Shown piece after piece: positions 8,791 to 18,049 of a stretch of 47,363 bases of DNA (its first letter is position 1; each line of letters opens with the position of its first letter). The DNA is from an uncultured Muribaculaceae bacterium (GTDB lineage Bacteria > Bacteroidota > Bacteroidia > Bacteroidales > Muribaculaceae): assembly GCA_944321875.1 (NCBI GenBank), contig CALUMX010000024.1, positions 1-47,363 on the forward strand, given 5' to 3'. Made by a program: the position numbers and the translations under genes. The notes under the pieces are model-generated. The model made no database searches and had not been told where the DNA came from. It saw nothing but the letters and a program-made list of their open reading frames with translations.

Positions 8791-11517
8791 ATGAAAACGC
8801 GAGCCATCATTCCCCTGCTGATGTTCGGTTTCTCCGCATCTGCCACCGCGAGTGACGCCAACTCTCTATTGCTGAATTTTGAGCGTCAAAAGGAGATTTT
8901 CCCGCAAGAAAAAATTCATGTGCACACCGACAGAAACTACTACATGGGAGGCGATACGCTCTGGCTGCGCGCCCATGTCGTCGATGCGTCCACCCATAAG
9001 CCGACGACATTGAGCCACTACGTCTACATCGACCTGACGGCTCCCAACGACAGCCTGACTTCCCGCATCAAGCTCCGCAAGGAAAATGACTGCTTTGCCG
9101 GCTACATTCCCCTACCGCAAGGCATAGCCGAAGGCGACTATACGCTATCGGCCTACACGCTTCTCTCCCAGAGCCTCGGAGAACCCTATTTCTTCAAGAA
9201 AAACATTTTCATCGGCAGTCCGTTCGCCACCAAATACACCATCGCAACCGATTATGAATACGACGCTGAAGACGGGACACTGCAAATACACCTGTCTTTC
9301 TCCGACAACGAGACCGGACAACCGGCTCAAGTAAAGGATTTCACCTACACGCTTCCCGACGGTTCCTCCCAGACCCTTCACCGCGCCCGGGCAACCGTCC
9401 GCATCCCTGCCCGGCAACAGACCGGCTCTTACCTGCTGGCGGCTTTCGACCAGTACAGGAAGTTCATACGCATCCCTGATTTATCTGAAGATTTCGAAGT
9501 CGGTTTCTACCCCGAAGGAGGCCATCTGATTCCGGGAACAGCCTGCAAGGTCGGATTTAAGGCAATTGGCAAAAACGGACTCGGTAAGGCAATCAGCGGC
9601 AAGGTAATCACAACGGAAGGACTGGAGGTTGCCGACTTTGAGACACTCCATGCCGGCATGGGCTTCTTCTCCTTTGTTCCGAAGGCCGGGACTGCCTATT
9701 CTGCCGTCTGCACCACGGAAGACGGGCTGACCCGCGAATTTCCCCTTCCTTCCGTCGAGCAGCATGCCGCCTCGCTGCATGTCACAACCAGCGGCGAAAG
9801 CATCAACATTGCCGCGGCCGGTATCAGCGGCAACTGTCAGCTCATACTCCACCAGCGGGGCAACTTCCTCCATTCCGCCTCACTGGATACGACCCAACCG
9901 AACCTTTCGATTAACAGAAAAGACATCCCGACAGGCATCGTCAACGCCGTGCTCTTTGACGACGGCGGACAACCGCTCAGCGAGCGTATCTTCTACGTCC
10001 GTCAACCCGACAGTCATTCCGTCAGTCTGACTTCCGACAAGCCCGTCTATGCCGACCGGGAGAAAATCACGCTCAACGTCGAACTGTCAGGATACCAACT
10101 GCCGGAAGGCAACTACTCCATTGCGGTAACCGATTCAAGAAGTGTCCGCCCCGACTCCACCTGCAACATCGCCTCCACCCTGCTGCTGAGTTCGGAGCTG
10201 AAGGGACATATCGAAAATCCGGCTTATTACTTCACCAACGTAACCGACACCAAGAAACTGGCTCTTGAAGCCCTGATGCTCACACAAGGTTGGCGGCGCT
10301 ACGACGTGCCGGCCATCGTTGCCGGACAATACCAAAAGCCATCCTCCGAAATCGAGGTCGGACAGGAAGTCGACGGGTTTGTTCTCAGCAAATGGCGCAA
10401 CCGACCGGAAGCGGATGCACTCGTCAACGTCATTGTACCCAAATACGGCTACGGCAACATTTTCTCCACCGATTCCACCGGCCATTTTCGCTGCAACGGA
10501 TTCGACTTTCCCGAGAACACCACCCTTTTCATCAAGGCCATCGACAAGAACGGCAAACAACTGTTTCCGAACATTAAAATTGACACGACCGGATTTCCGA
10601 CTCCCCATCGCATAATTCCCTTTAACTTCAATCAGGAGCTCAATATCACCGATAACCTTTCCTGGGAAAAATTCATCGAGCAGGAAAGCATGCGCTTCCG
10701 CTACAACGGAATGTCGGTCGTTCTCGACGAAGTGATTGTAAAAGGGTTCAAGATACGACCTCCCGAAGATTTCTATGAATCAATCAGCTACCGCTCATTC
10801 AATTACCAATATATGGAAGAGGAAGGTATCACCTCGGTAGAGGAAGTACTTCGCAAAATTGCAAGACTACGGATTTCGCCCGACGGATACATTACAGCTC
10901 GAGGAGAATCGGTAGGACTATTTATTGACGGTATCTTCCAAACTCAGGGCGAAACGACCAGACAAGAAGATTTCTACACTTACTTAGACCAGGCTATTCC
11001 TCCGGGAACCATCCCTAAGGCAATAGTGCCAAAACTTGCATCCGGACATACGAAAGCCGACCTGGGACTCGGCACCAGCTATGAATCAACGCTTGACATT
11101 ATCGAGCGTATTCCATTCGATATGATTCGACGAGTCGACTTTATCGACAAATCTCAGACCGTCATGCTCGGCGGTAAACGGGCACTCGGAGGAGCCATCG
11201 CAATTACGACAAAACGAGGCAACGAGATAGGTTCCAACAATGCGCGCAGTCATATCGCAATCACCCCGCTCGGCTATCAGAAGAAGGCCGTTTGCTACGC
11301 TCCGGCCTACGACACGGCCGAAAGCAGGGAATCGACCACTCCCGACCTGCGCAACACTCTCTACTGGAATCCAAAGGTACAGGTCGACGCACAGGGAAAA
11401 TCGCAAATCTCATTCTATGCCTCCGACGTACCCGCCACGGAGTACGACATACGCATCGAGGGAATGACCGCCGAAGGCGACATCATCAAGGCGGAAGGTT
11501 CCATCCGCAAAGAATAG
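8791..11517 (+). CDS. Large secreted MG2-like protein with TonB-plug-like segment
   Basis: 908 residues with a signal peptide (about 1-20). The start of the mature protein (EKIHVHTDRNYYMGGDTLWL, about 40-59) is the hallmark of a macroglobulin MG2-like domain, and further beta-sandwich domains follow. From about residue 640 the sequence VVLDEVIVKGFKIRPP, then SVEEVLRKIARLRISPDG and GGKRALGGAIAITTKRG, looks like a TonB-dependent receptor plug, but no long beta-barrel follows. The tail (YWNPKVQVDAQGKSQISFYASDVP) again resembles macroglobulin domains. Such plug-without-barrel proteins are frequent in Bacteroidetes and are usually annotated as hypothetical. They may bind a surface partner or the TonB system; no function is known to me. 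It is single-gene, between two terminators. Confidence 0.75.
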   Translation: MKTRAIIPLLMFGFSASATASDANSLLLNFERQKEIFPQEKIHVHTDRNYYMGGDTLWLRAHVVDASTHKPTTLSHYVYIDLTAPNDSLTSRIKLRKENDCFAGYIPLPQGIAEGDYTLSAYTLLSQSLGEPYFFKKNIFIGSPFATKYTIATDYEYDAEDGTLQIHLSFSDNETGQPAQVKDFTYTLPDGSSQTLHRARATVRIPARQQTGSYLLAAFDQYRKFIRIPDLSEDFEVGFYPEGGHLIPGTACKVGFKAIGKNGLGKAISGKVITTEGLEVADFETLHAGMGFFSFVPKAGTAYSAVCTTEDGLTREFPLPSVEQHAASLHVTTSGESINIAAAGISGNCQLILHQRGNFLHSASLDTTQPNLSINRKDIPTGIVNAVLFDDGGQPLSERIFYVRQPDSHSVSLTSDKPVYADREKITLNVELSGYQLPEGNYSIAVTDSRSVRPDSTCNIASTLLLSSELKGHIENPAYYFTNVTDTKKLALEALMLTQGWRRYDVPAIVAGQYQKPSSEIEVGQEVDGFVLSKWRNRPEADALVNVIVPKYGYGNIFSTDSTGHFRCNGFDFPENTTLFIKAIDKNGKQLFPNIKIDTTGFPTPHRIIPFNFNQELNITDNLSWEKFIEQESMRFRYNGMSVVLDEVIVKGFKIRPPEDFYESISYRSFNYQYMEEEGITSVEEVLRKIARLRISPDGYITARGESVGLFIDGIFQTQGETTRQEDFYTYLDQAIPPGTIPKAIVPKLASGHTKADLGLGTSYESTLDIIERIPFDMIRRVDFIDKSQTVMLGGKRALGGAIAITTKRGNEIGSNNARSHIAITPLGYQKKAVCYAPAYDTAESRESTTPDLRNTLYWNPKVQVDAQGKSQISFYASDVPATEYDIRIEGMTAEGDIIKAEGSIRKE

Positions 11518-11531
11518 ACCCACAAAACAGC

Positions 11532-11580
11532 AAGTCCGCCGGCATCTCCTTGCAAAGAGACGCCAGCGGACCTGTATTTT
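11532..11580. terminator. Shared terminator between convergent genes
   Basis: Interrupted stem GTCCGC/GCGGAC (11534-11539, 11666-like partner at 11566-11571), GGC/GCC and TCTC/GAGA. T-rich sequence follows on the plus side (ctgtatttt) and the minus side (ttgctgtttt), so it can end both the gene at 8791-11517 and the lipoprotein gene. Confidence 0.6.
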
Positions 11581-11594
11581 ACAAACTCTATTTA

Positions 11595-12239
11595 CTATTG
11601 TCCGATAGACTTGATGCTGACAACCTCATAGACGCCCGCATAATCGGCTGCAAAACCCTCATCTGATTTTCCCTTGTCGATTACCTCCAACTCGGCAGCT
11701 ACCGGCTTGCCGGATTTCATACCTCCGGCAATACTGTCGTATTGTGCTTCGAGCTTGCCCGAACGGTCGATAATCCAATATTCGGTTGTATCGCCCTCTG
11801 CCGTAAAGGAACGGACCTCGTGAGCCAGCACAACCGTACCTTTCACGGTCTTGACAGCCGGCTGAAGCGGAGTGGCCGGGAACTCGTCCACACGGTGGAA
11901 ACGCATTATGTAACTATCACGGCGGAGCAGAAGGCTGTCGGCCGTAAGCTTCTCAATTTTCAACGTATCGGTGAAATCAAACGTTCCTCCGTTGCCGATG
12001 CTCTTGCCCGTAAGAATCAGGCAACCGTCTTTTTCCTCCCACGATGTATATTGAAGTGTAGCCATGTTGATGGACGATGCCACACCATCAGGCGAAAGAC
12101 ACATACCTTGTACCTGAGCCTCCATTCCCGGGACAGGCTCTACCCAAGCACCTTCCAGCGATGCTTTCTCCGTTTTTGCGGAACAGGCTGCCAATGCCAA
12201 CGATGCGGCAACCGTCATTCCAAAGAAAAGTCTTTTCAT
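11595..12239 (-). CDS. Lipoprotein with lipocalin-like and NlpE-like OB domains
   Basis: 214 residues. The lipobox LAAC places the lipidated cysteine at C19, so the protein is anchored in the inner or outer membrane. Residues about 27-120 (LEGAWVEPVPG, TLQYTSWEEKDGCLILTGKS) look like a small lipocalin-like or NlpE N-terminal barrel. The second half (VKGTVVLAHEVRSFTAEGDT, YWIIDRSGKLEAQYD, ELEVIDKGKS) resembles the OB-fold C-terminal domain of NlpE. In enterobacteria NlpE senses envelope and lipoprotein-sorting stress. Bacteroidetes relatives are usually called lipocalin family or NlpE-like with no tested role. Monocistronic, convergent with the gene upstream in the window. Confidence 0.7.
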   Translation of the reverse strand: MKRLFFGMTVAASLALAACSAKTEKASLEGAWVEPVPGMEAQVQGMCLSPDGVASSINMATLQYTSWEEKDGCLILTGKSIGNGGTFDFTDTLKIEKLTADSLLLRRDSYIMRFHRVDEFPATPLQPAVKTVKGTVVLAHEVRSFTAEGDTTEYWIIDRSGKLEAQYDSIAGGMKSGKPVAAELEVIDKGKSDEGFAADYAGVYEVVSIKSIGQ

Positions 12240-12408
12240 AGTAAGAAGTATTAGTGTTTTTATAAAATGCTAAGATAGCGTGTTTTTTGTTAGCCGGACA
12301 ATCTTATCAGCTAAAAAACGTTAGCCAGACAGGAAGAAAAAATGGTACAATCGTATGTTTTTAAATTTCTTTTTCTTACCAAACCGAACCTTTCTCTCTT
12401 TTTAATTG

Positions 12409-12416
12409 TAACTTTG
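12409..12416 (+). promoter_or_regulatory. Candidate -7 element of the AsmA-HAD-aroB operon
   Basis: TAACTTTG is an exact TAnnTTTG match, 34 bp before the AsmA start at 12450. No TTG is found at the expected -33 distance. Confidence 0.5.
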
Positions 12417-12449
12417 TTTGAATGGATATAAACAATATATTCCTTACCT

Positions 12450-15400
12450 ATGGATAAACAGACAAACGAAAATAACAAACAACAGGAAGAAAAGAAGGGG
12501 AAAAGACTTCCGAAATGGCTGCGCATCTCTCTGAAGACAATCGCCTGGGTCGTCGGAACGCTCATCGTTCTGACAGCCGGACTGCTCGCCACAGTCGTAT
12601 GGGTGCTGACTCCTGAACGACTCACGCCGATTGCCGAACGTCTCGCCAACGAGAATCTCAACGCGAAAATTGACATCGAACGGATGGAGCTGACCGTATG
12701 GCACTCTTTCCCGAAACTCATCGTCGACATCAAAGGACTCAACATCAACTCCAAGGCGTTTGAAGGCAAGGGACTTCCGGCCTCGGCCGACTCTCTGCTG
12801 TCGCTGCAGCACGGACGGGTGGCCATCAACCTGGCAGAACTGGCGCTGATGAGGGTCAACGTCGATGAAATACTCCTCGACGGCCCCCGCATCAATTTTG
12901 TAGCGGCTTCCGACAGCCTCAACAACGCGATGATTTTTCCGCCATCGGCCGAAAGCGACACCACCTCAACCCCGCTGCCCATCAAATCAATCGTTGTCAA
13001 GAAACTCAACATCACCAACAACCGGGGAATCGCCTATACCGACATGGCGGGAGGCATGAAAGCCGCCCTACTCACGGACTCGCTGTCGCTCAACTACGGC
13101 AACGACCACTTCTACCGCTTCCACACGGGCGGACGCGTTGACATAAGCCTGCCGGAGCTGAAACAGTCGATTCCGTTTGCCATCGCAGGCGATGCTAAAT
13201 GGGAAATGGAAAATCCGCTCCAGTTCACCGTACGCCAACTGACGGCCTCCGTGGCCGACATCACAGCCAGCATCAGCGCGGATGCAAGTCTCGAGCCTCT
13301 GGCCGTCAACCAATTGGAAATGACCTTAGGACCGGTCGTGCTCGACAAGGTCAGACAGCACGTCCCGGAGCAGTATGCCAAGCGTTTTGACATGCTGGCC
13401 ACCGACCTTGCTGTATCCGTCCAGTTAAAACTGGCCAAGCCGTTCCGACCCGACAAGGAGAAATACCCGACGTTCCACGCCGGGCTGCAGATTCCCAACT
13501 GCTATGTTGCCAACACAAAGAAAGGAAACCGCATCGATGAGTTCGCCATCGACGCCAACCTCGATTTTGACGGCGCACATCCGGAAAAGAGCCGGCTTAC
13601 TCTCGGCCACATCCTGCTGGAAGGCTTCGGCATCCACCTCAAGGCTTCTGGTGATGCCACCAACCTGTTCAAAGACCCGAAGATGAACACAAAAATATCA
13701 GGTTCGGTCAATTTCGCACAAGTGCTGGGCATTATCCCTAAAGAAATGCCGTTCGAACTGGCGGGAAAATTCGCGCTGGACACCGACGTGAAGTTTGCAC
13801 TGAGCGACCTGAGCGTCAACACCTTCCACCGCATGCAAGTGAACGGCACGGCCTCACTGGAGGGCGTGCGCTACTTCGCTCCGGCCGACTCGCTGCTTGC
13901 CTTTGTCAACAACACCAGCATCCGATTCGGCACCAACAGCCAGTTCAAAGGTGCCGACGACCAGATGAAGAATATACTGATGGCTTCCGTCAAACTCGAT
14001 TCTGTCGGCGTTGAGAGCCCGGCAATGCGACTCACCGTCAAGGATTTCAGCGTCGGAATGGGAAGCCTCGGAGAAATGAAGGACCTGCTCGACACAACGC
14101 AGATTACGCCGCTCGGAGCGCGCATCCGCCTCGGCCGTCTCATGATGCTCAGCAAAGCCGACTCTACGCGCCTGCGCATCGTCGACATGGAGAGCAACGG
14201 CTCCATCAAGCGCTTTGCCGGCACCCACAAGCCGCTTTTTGCCTTCGACATCTCCGCCGGACGCATCAACTACACCGACCCGCTCACCTCTCTCAACCTG
14301 AGAGAAGGCGACATCCGACTGGAAGCCAACCCGCGTGTCCGCGACAGAAGCCGCTGGAAAGCCCGCCTCGACTCGCTCTGTGAGGTCTACCCGACCCTCC
14401 CGCGCGACTCGGTCAAGGCGCTCTACATCGCGGAAATGCGTAAGAAGTTCGCCAACCTCAACACCGTCGGCAACAGTGAGGAATACATCGACATGGCCGT
14501 TGACAACGAATTCCGCCGTCTGTTCTACAAATGGGACATGCGCGGACAAATCAAAGCCCGCCGCGGCCGACTGTTCACGCCCTACTTCCCGGTCAAGAAC
14601 GTGCTGAAGAACATCGACATGACGTTCAACACGCAACGCTTCGACCTCCACAACCTGACCTATACGGCCGGTAAAAGCGACCTGCAGCTGAAGGGCTCCA
14701 TCACCAATATCGACAAGGCGGTCTACGGTCTGAAGGCCTTCCCGCTTACTGTCAAACTCGAAGCGTCGTCCAACAAACTCGATCTGAACGAACTGATGGC
14801 AGCAGCCTACAAGGGAAGCAGCTTCTCGACCTCGGCCGAAAGTGCCACCTTCAACATCAGCAACACGACCGACGAAAACAAGATGCAGGAAATGATTGAC
14901 GCCTCATCGGCCTCGACCGACACGCTCACCCATGCAATGCTTGTGCCCAAGAACGTGGCGCTTGACGTCGTGCTGAAAAACAAGCAATGCTCCTACACGG
15001 ACTTCCTGTTCAACGACCTCTATTCGGAAATCCACATGAACAACGGTGTGTTCTATCTGAAAAACGTATCCGGCAAGAGCGAGGAAGGCAATCTGCGCCT
15101 CGACCTGGTATATGCCACGGCCAACCGCAACGACATCGGCATGGGTCTCTCCCTGAGACTCGACAAGATGAAAATCGGCCGCGTCATGCAGCTGATACCG
15201 GGCATCGACACCATCATGCCGATGTTCCGCGGCATCGACGGCATCGTCAACGCCCGCCTTGCCACGACTACCAAAGTGGACTCGCTGATGAACATCATTA
15301 CGCCGACCACCAACGCCGTGCTCGACATCAGCGGAAAGGACCTCGTATTAATCGACTCGGAAACGTTCCGCCAAATCGGCAAACTGCTCCGCTTCAAGGA

Positions 15401-16031
15401 CCGCGACAACAACGTCATCGACAGTCTGAAAATACAGGCCAAGGCATCCAATTCGCAACTCGACATCTATCCGTTCATCCTCAACGTCGACCGCTACAAG
15501 CTGGGAGTCTCCGGATGGAACGACTTTGAGACCAACTACAAGTACCATATTTCAGTACTTGAATCGCCTCTGTTCTTCAAATTCGGCATCAACATAAGCG
15601 GAAACGTCATGGAGGACAAGATGAAATTCAGCCTGGGCAAAGCCAAGCTGAAAGAACAGGAAGTGGCCAGCTCGTCAATGATTGCCGACACGACCAACAT
15701 CAACCTGATGAGGCGGATGGGCGAAATCTTCCGCCGCGGTGCGGAAGCCGGACTCCGCGAAAACGAGTGGAACCGGCCGACAGGCAGCAGAAGGCGTGCC
15801 CTTGAGCTGGAGGATGAGAAACTGAGCCATGCCGACAGCCTCAAGCTGATTGAGCAGGGACTGATTGAGAAGCCCGACACGACAGCGACCCGACAACCCG
15901 CCCAACCGGCAGACAACAAGACGAAACGGAACAAGAAAAAAGAAAACAATTCCTCCCGGAAACCGGTCGACCGCCCGGCTGCAATAACCACAAAGGAGGA
16001 AAAAGGAAACGATAATCAACAAAACGACTAA
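12450..16031 (+). CDS. AsmA-family inner-membrane protein
   Basis: 1193 residues. A short charged cytoplasmic head (KKGKRLPKWLRIS) precedes one membrane helix at about 28-52; the long remainder is periplasmic. The AsmA hallmark follows the helix: PERLTPIAERLANENLNAKIDIERMELTVWHSFPKL. The middle and end contain further AsmA/TamB-like beta-groove segments (GKSDLQLKGSITNIDKAVYG; FRGIDGIVNARLATTTKVDS). Members of this superfamily bridge the envelope and are linked to phospholipid transport to the outer membrane and to outer-membrane assembly. The end (about 1130-1193) is a low-complexity Lys/Asn-rich tail. The HAD gene starts four bases after the stop, so the three genes are very likely one transcript. 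Confidence 0.88.
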   Translation: MDKQTNENNKQQEEKKGKRLPKWLRISLKTIAWVVGTLIVLTAGLLATVVWVLTPERLTPIAERLANENLNAKIDIERMELTVWHSFPKLIVDIKGLNINSKAFEGKGLPASADSLLSLQHGRVAINLAELALMRVNVDEILLDGPRINFVAASDSLNNAMIFPPSAESDTTSTPLPIKSIVVKKLNITNNRGIAYTDMAGGMKAALLTDSLSLNYGNDHFYRFHTGGRVDISLPELKQSIPFAIAGDAKWEMENPLQFTVRQLTASVADITASISADASLEPLAVNQLEMTLGPVVLDKVRQHVPEQYAKRFDMLATDLAVSVQLKLAKPFRPDKEKYPTFHAGLQIPNCYVANTKKGNRIDEFAIDANLDFDGAHPEKSRLTLGHILLEGFGIHLKASGDATNLFKDPKMNTKISGSVNFAQVLGIIPKEMPFELAGKFALDTDVKFALSDLSVNTFHRMQVNGTASLEGVRYFAPADSLLAFVNNTSIRFGTNSQFKGADDQMKNILMASVKLDSVGVESPAMRLTVKDFSVGMGSLGEMKDLLDTTQITPLGARIRLGRLMMLSKADSTRLRIVDMESNGSIKRFAGTHKPLFAFDISAGRINYTDPLTSLNLREGDIRLEANPRVRDRSRWKARLDSLCEVYPTLPRDSVKALYIAEMRKKFANLNTVGNSEEYIDMAVDNEFRRLFYKWDMRGQIKARRGRLFTPYFPVKNVLKNIDMTFNTQRFDLHNLTYTAGKSDLQLKGSITNIDKAVYGLKAFPLTVKLEASSNKLDLNELMAAAYKGSSFSTSAESATFNISNTTDENKMQEMIDASSASTDTLTHAMLVPKNVALDVVLKNKQCSYTDFLFNDLYSEIHMNNGVFYLKNVSGKSEEGNLRLDLVYATANRNDIGMGLSLRLDKMKIGRVMQLIPGIDTIMPMFRGIDGIVNARLATTTKVDSLMNIITPTTNAVLDISGKDLVLIDSETFRQIGKLLRFKDRDNNVIDSLKIQAKASNSQLDIYPFILNVDRYKLGVSGWNDFETNYKYHISVLESPLFFKFGINISGNVMEDKMKFSLGKAKLKEQEVASSSMIADTTNINLMRRMGEIFRRGAEAGLRENEWNRPTGSRRRALELEDEKLSHADSLKLIEQGLIEKPDTTATRQPAQPADNKTKRNKKKENNSSRKPVDRPAAITTKEEKGNDNQQND

Positions 16032-16035
16032 TTAT

Positions 16036-16782
16036 ATGGAAAAAGAACTGAATGCCTATAAAAAATATCTGGAGCGCACAGGCTTCGCTCCCGCTCCTGT
16101 CACGACAGCCCTAATCGACATGGACGGCGTGCTCTACAACTCCATGCCCAACCATTCCGAAGCATGGAAACGACTCTCGAAAGACATGGGATGGGAATAC
16201 AAGGAAAATGAATTCTTCCTCAACGAAGGCATGACAGGTGCAGCCATCATCCGCCAAATCGTTCTCCGCAACACAGGCGTGGAACACGTCAGCGACGAGG
16301 AAGCCAAGCGACTCTACGACATTAAAGCCAAATATTTCAACGAACTGCCTAAGGTAGAGCCGATGAAGGATACCGACAAAGTGCTGGATGTGCTCCGCCG
16401 GAACAACGTAACGCGCGTACTCGTCACCGGCTCCGGACAGAACTCTCTGCTCCAACGCCTCGACAACGACTATCCCGGCATGTTCCTCCCCAACCTGCGC
16501 GTGACGGCCTACGACGTAAAGAAAGGAAAGCCGGACCCGGAACCTTATCTCATGGGACTTGAGAAAGCCGGAGCAGAGGCTGCCAGCACCATCGTCATCG
16601 AGAACGCTCCTCTCGGCGCGCAAGCCGGCCATGCAGCCAACTGTTTCACGGTAGCGGTCACGACCGGCCCTGTCCCGGAAGAAGCCCTCTACGACCATGG
16701 AGCCGACATTGTCTACCCGACGATGGCGGCCTTTGCCGAAGCTCTCCCCACTCTGATTGCCCTCCGCAACGAATATAAATAA
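16036..16782 (+). CDS. HAD-family phosphatase, beta-phosphoglucomutase-like
   Basis: 248 residues, cytosolic. Motif I is DMDGVLYNS with the nucleophile D28 and acid/base D30. Motif II is VTGSG, motif III is the lysine in KKGKPDPEPY, and motif IV is VIENAPLGAQAG. The helical cap between motif I and II fits the PGM-like subclass. The enzyme should be an Mg-dependent phosphatase or phosphomutase for a small sugar phosphate or nucleotide; the substrate cannot be read from sequence. It sits between the AsmA gene (four-base gap) and aroB (eight-base gap), so all three are co-expressed, but this does not reveal a shared pathway. Confidence 0.85.
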   Translation: MEKELNAYKKYLERTGFAPAPVTTALIDMDGVLYNSMPNHSEAWKRLSKDMGWEYKENEFFLNEGMTGAAIIRQIVLRNTGVEHVSDEEAKRLYDIKAKYFNELPKVEPMKDTDKVLDVLRRNNVTRVLVTGSGQNSLLQRLDNDYPGMFLPNLRVTAYDVKKGKPDPEPYLMGLEKAGAEAASTIVIENAPLGAQAGHAANCFTVAVTTGPVPEEALYDHGADIVYPTMAAFAEALPTLIALRNEYK

Positions 16783-16790
16783 GCAACAGT

Positions 16791-17843
16791 ATGCCACAGC
16801 AAGTCATCTTCACCAATGCAGTCGCAACAACCCTGGCAGCCGAGCTTGACCGTCTGCAACCCAACCGTGTGTTTGTCCTGACCGACGAAAACACGGTGGG
16901 CTGCGTATGGCCGGAACTGGCCGGTCAGCTCCCGCAAGCCACCGTTATCACCATTCCGGCCGGCGACGACAACAAAAATCTGGCGACACTGAGCCGCGTA
17001 TGGCAAAGCCTGCAGGACAACGGAGCCACACGCAAGTCGGTCCTCGTGAACCTTGGAGGCGGCATGGTGACTGACCTTGGCGGATTTGCCGCTGCCACAT
17101 TCAAGAGAGGCATGCGCTTCATCAACGTACCGACAAGCCTGCTGGGGGCCGTCGACGCGGCTGTGGGCGGCAAGACAGGCATTAACTTCAACGACCTGAA
17201 AAACGAAATCGGCACTTTCAAGGAAGCCGAAACCGTCATTATTTCCACCCGCTTTTTCAGCACCCTCCCCGAATCCGAACTCAAATCGGGTTTCGCCGAA
17301 ATGCTGAAACACGGACTGCTCGACAGCAAGGATGCCTACCGGCACCTACTCGCATCCGATTTTCAGACCGCTGATGCCGAACAGCAACTGACGCTTCTCG
17401 AACAATCCGTCAACGTGAAACGCCGCATCGTCGAGCTTGACCCCTGCGAGAAGGGACTGCGCCGAGCTCTCAACCTCGGCCATACCGTCGGCCATGCCTT
17501 CGAAAGCCTTGCGCTTCACCGTAACCGGCCGATTGCCCACGGGTATGCCGTAGCCTGGGGACTGGTGGCGGAAACCGTACTCTCCCATATTGAAATGCAG
17601 TTTCCCAGCACTCTCCTCTATGAACTGGCGGCAACCGTCTATCGCATCTACGGAGCCTTTCCGATTACCTGCGACGACTATCCGGCGCTGCTTCGCTATA
17701 TGCGCCACGACAAAAAAAGCGAACACGGCGAATATAATTTCAGCCTGCTCCGCGACATCGGCGACGTGGTTACCGGCCATGCCTGTGATGAAGAAACCGT
17801 CAAGACAGCCCTTGATATCTACCGCGACTTGATGCACATTTAG
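16791..17843 (+). CDS. aroB: 3-dehydroquinate synthase
   Basis: 350 residues, normal length. It converts DAHP to 3-dehydroquinate, the second step of the shikimate pathway to aromatic amino acids, using NAD and a divalent metal. Seen: the NAD-binding segment LGGGMVTDLGGFAAATFKRG, NVPTSLLGAVDAAVGGKTG, the active-site stretch SGFAEMLKHG, and the metal-binding region with NLGHTVGHAFESL and IAHGYAVAWG. The tail DKKSEHGEYNFSLLRDIG fits the C-terminal helical domain. It is the last gene of the AsmA-HAD-aroB run. No other aro genes are nearby, which is usual in Bacteroidales, where the pathway is scattered. Confidence 0.96.
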   Translation: MPQQVIFTNAVATTLAAELDRLQPNRVFVLTDENTVGCVWPELAGQLPQATVITIPAGDDNKNLATLSRVWQSLQDNGATRKSVLVNLGGGMVTDLGGFAAATFKRGMRFINVPTSLLGAVDAAVGGKTGINFNDLKNEIGTFKEAETVIISTRFFSTLPESELKSGFAEMLKHGLLDSKDAYRHLLASDFQTADAEQQLTLLEQSVNVKRRIVELDPCEKGLRRALNLGHTVGHAFESLALHRNRPIAHGYAVAWGLVAETVLSHIEMQFPSTLLYELAATVYRIYGAFPITCDDYPALLRYMRHDKKSEHGEYNFSLLRDIGDVVTGHACDEETVKTALDIYRDLMHI

Positions 17844-17870
17844 CATTTCGAATGAATATAACAAAACTTC

Positions 17871-17939
17871 ATATCGAAAGATTAAAAACCTCAATTTGAC
17901 ATTTCGTTTTTCGATTCGAAATATAAAAACCTCAAATTG
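17871..17939. repeat. Direct repeat pair upstream of glpK
   Basis: Two near-copies occur at 17871-17898 and 17913-17939. They share a TCGAAA-type start and the core AAAAACCTCAA followed by TTTG or ATTG, offset by about 41 bases, or four helical turns. The segment between also holds an ATTTCG/CGAAAT inverted pair. The position, 110-180 bp before the glpK start, suggests binding sites for a regulator of glycerol use, but no regulator gene is in the window. Confidence 0.5.
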
Positions 17940-18049
17940 TTTCCGATTTTAATCTTTTTTAATATACAATTATATTATCATTCATCAGCAAATAGCTATT
18001 TTTACCAACAAAAGCACAATAAAACACCAACTTACCTATCATTTAATCT

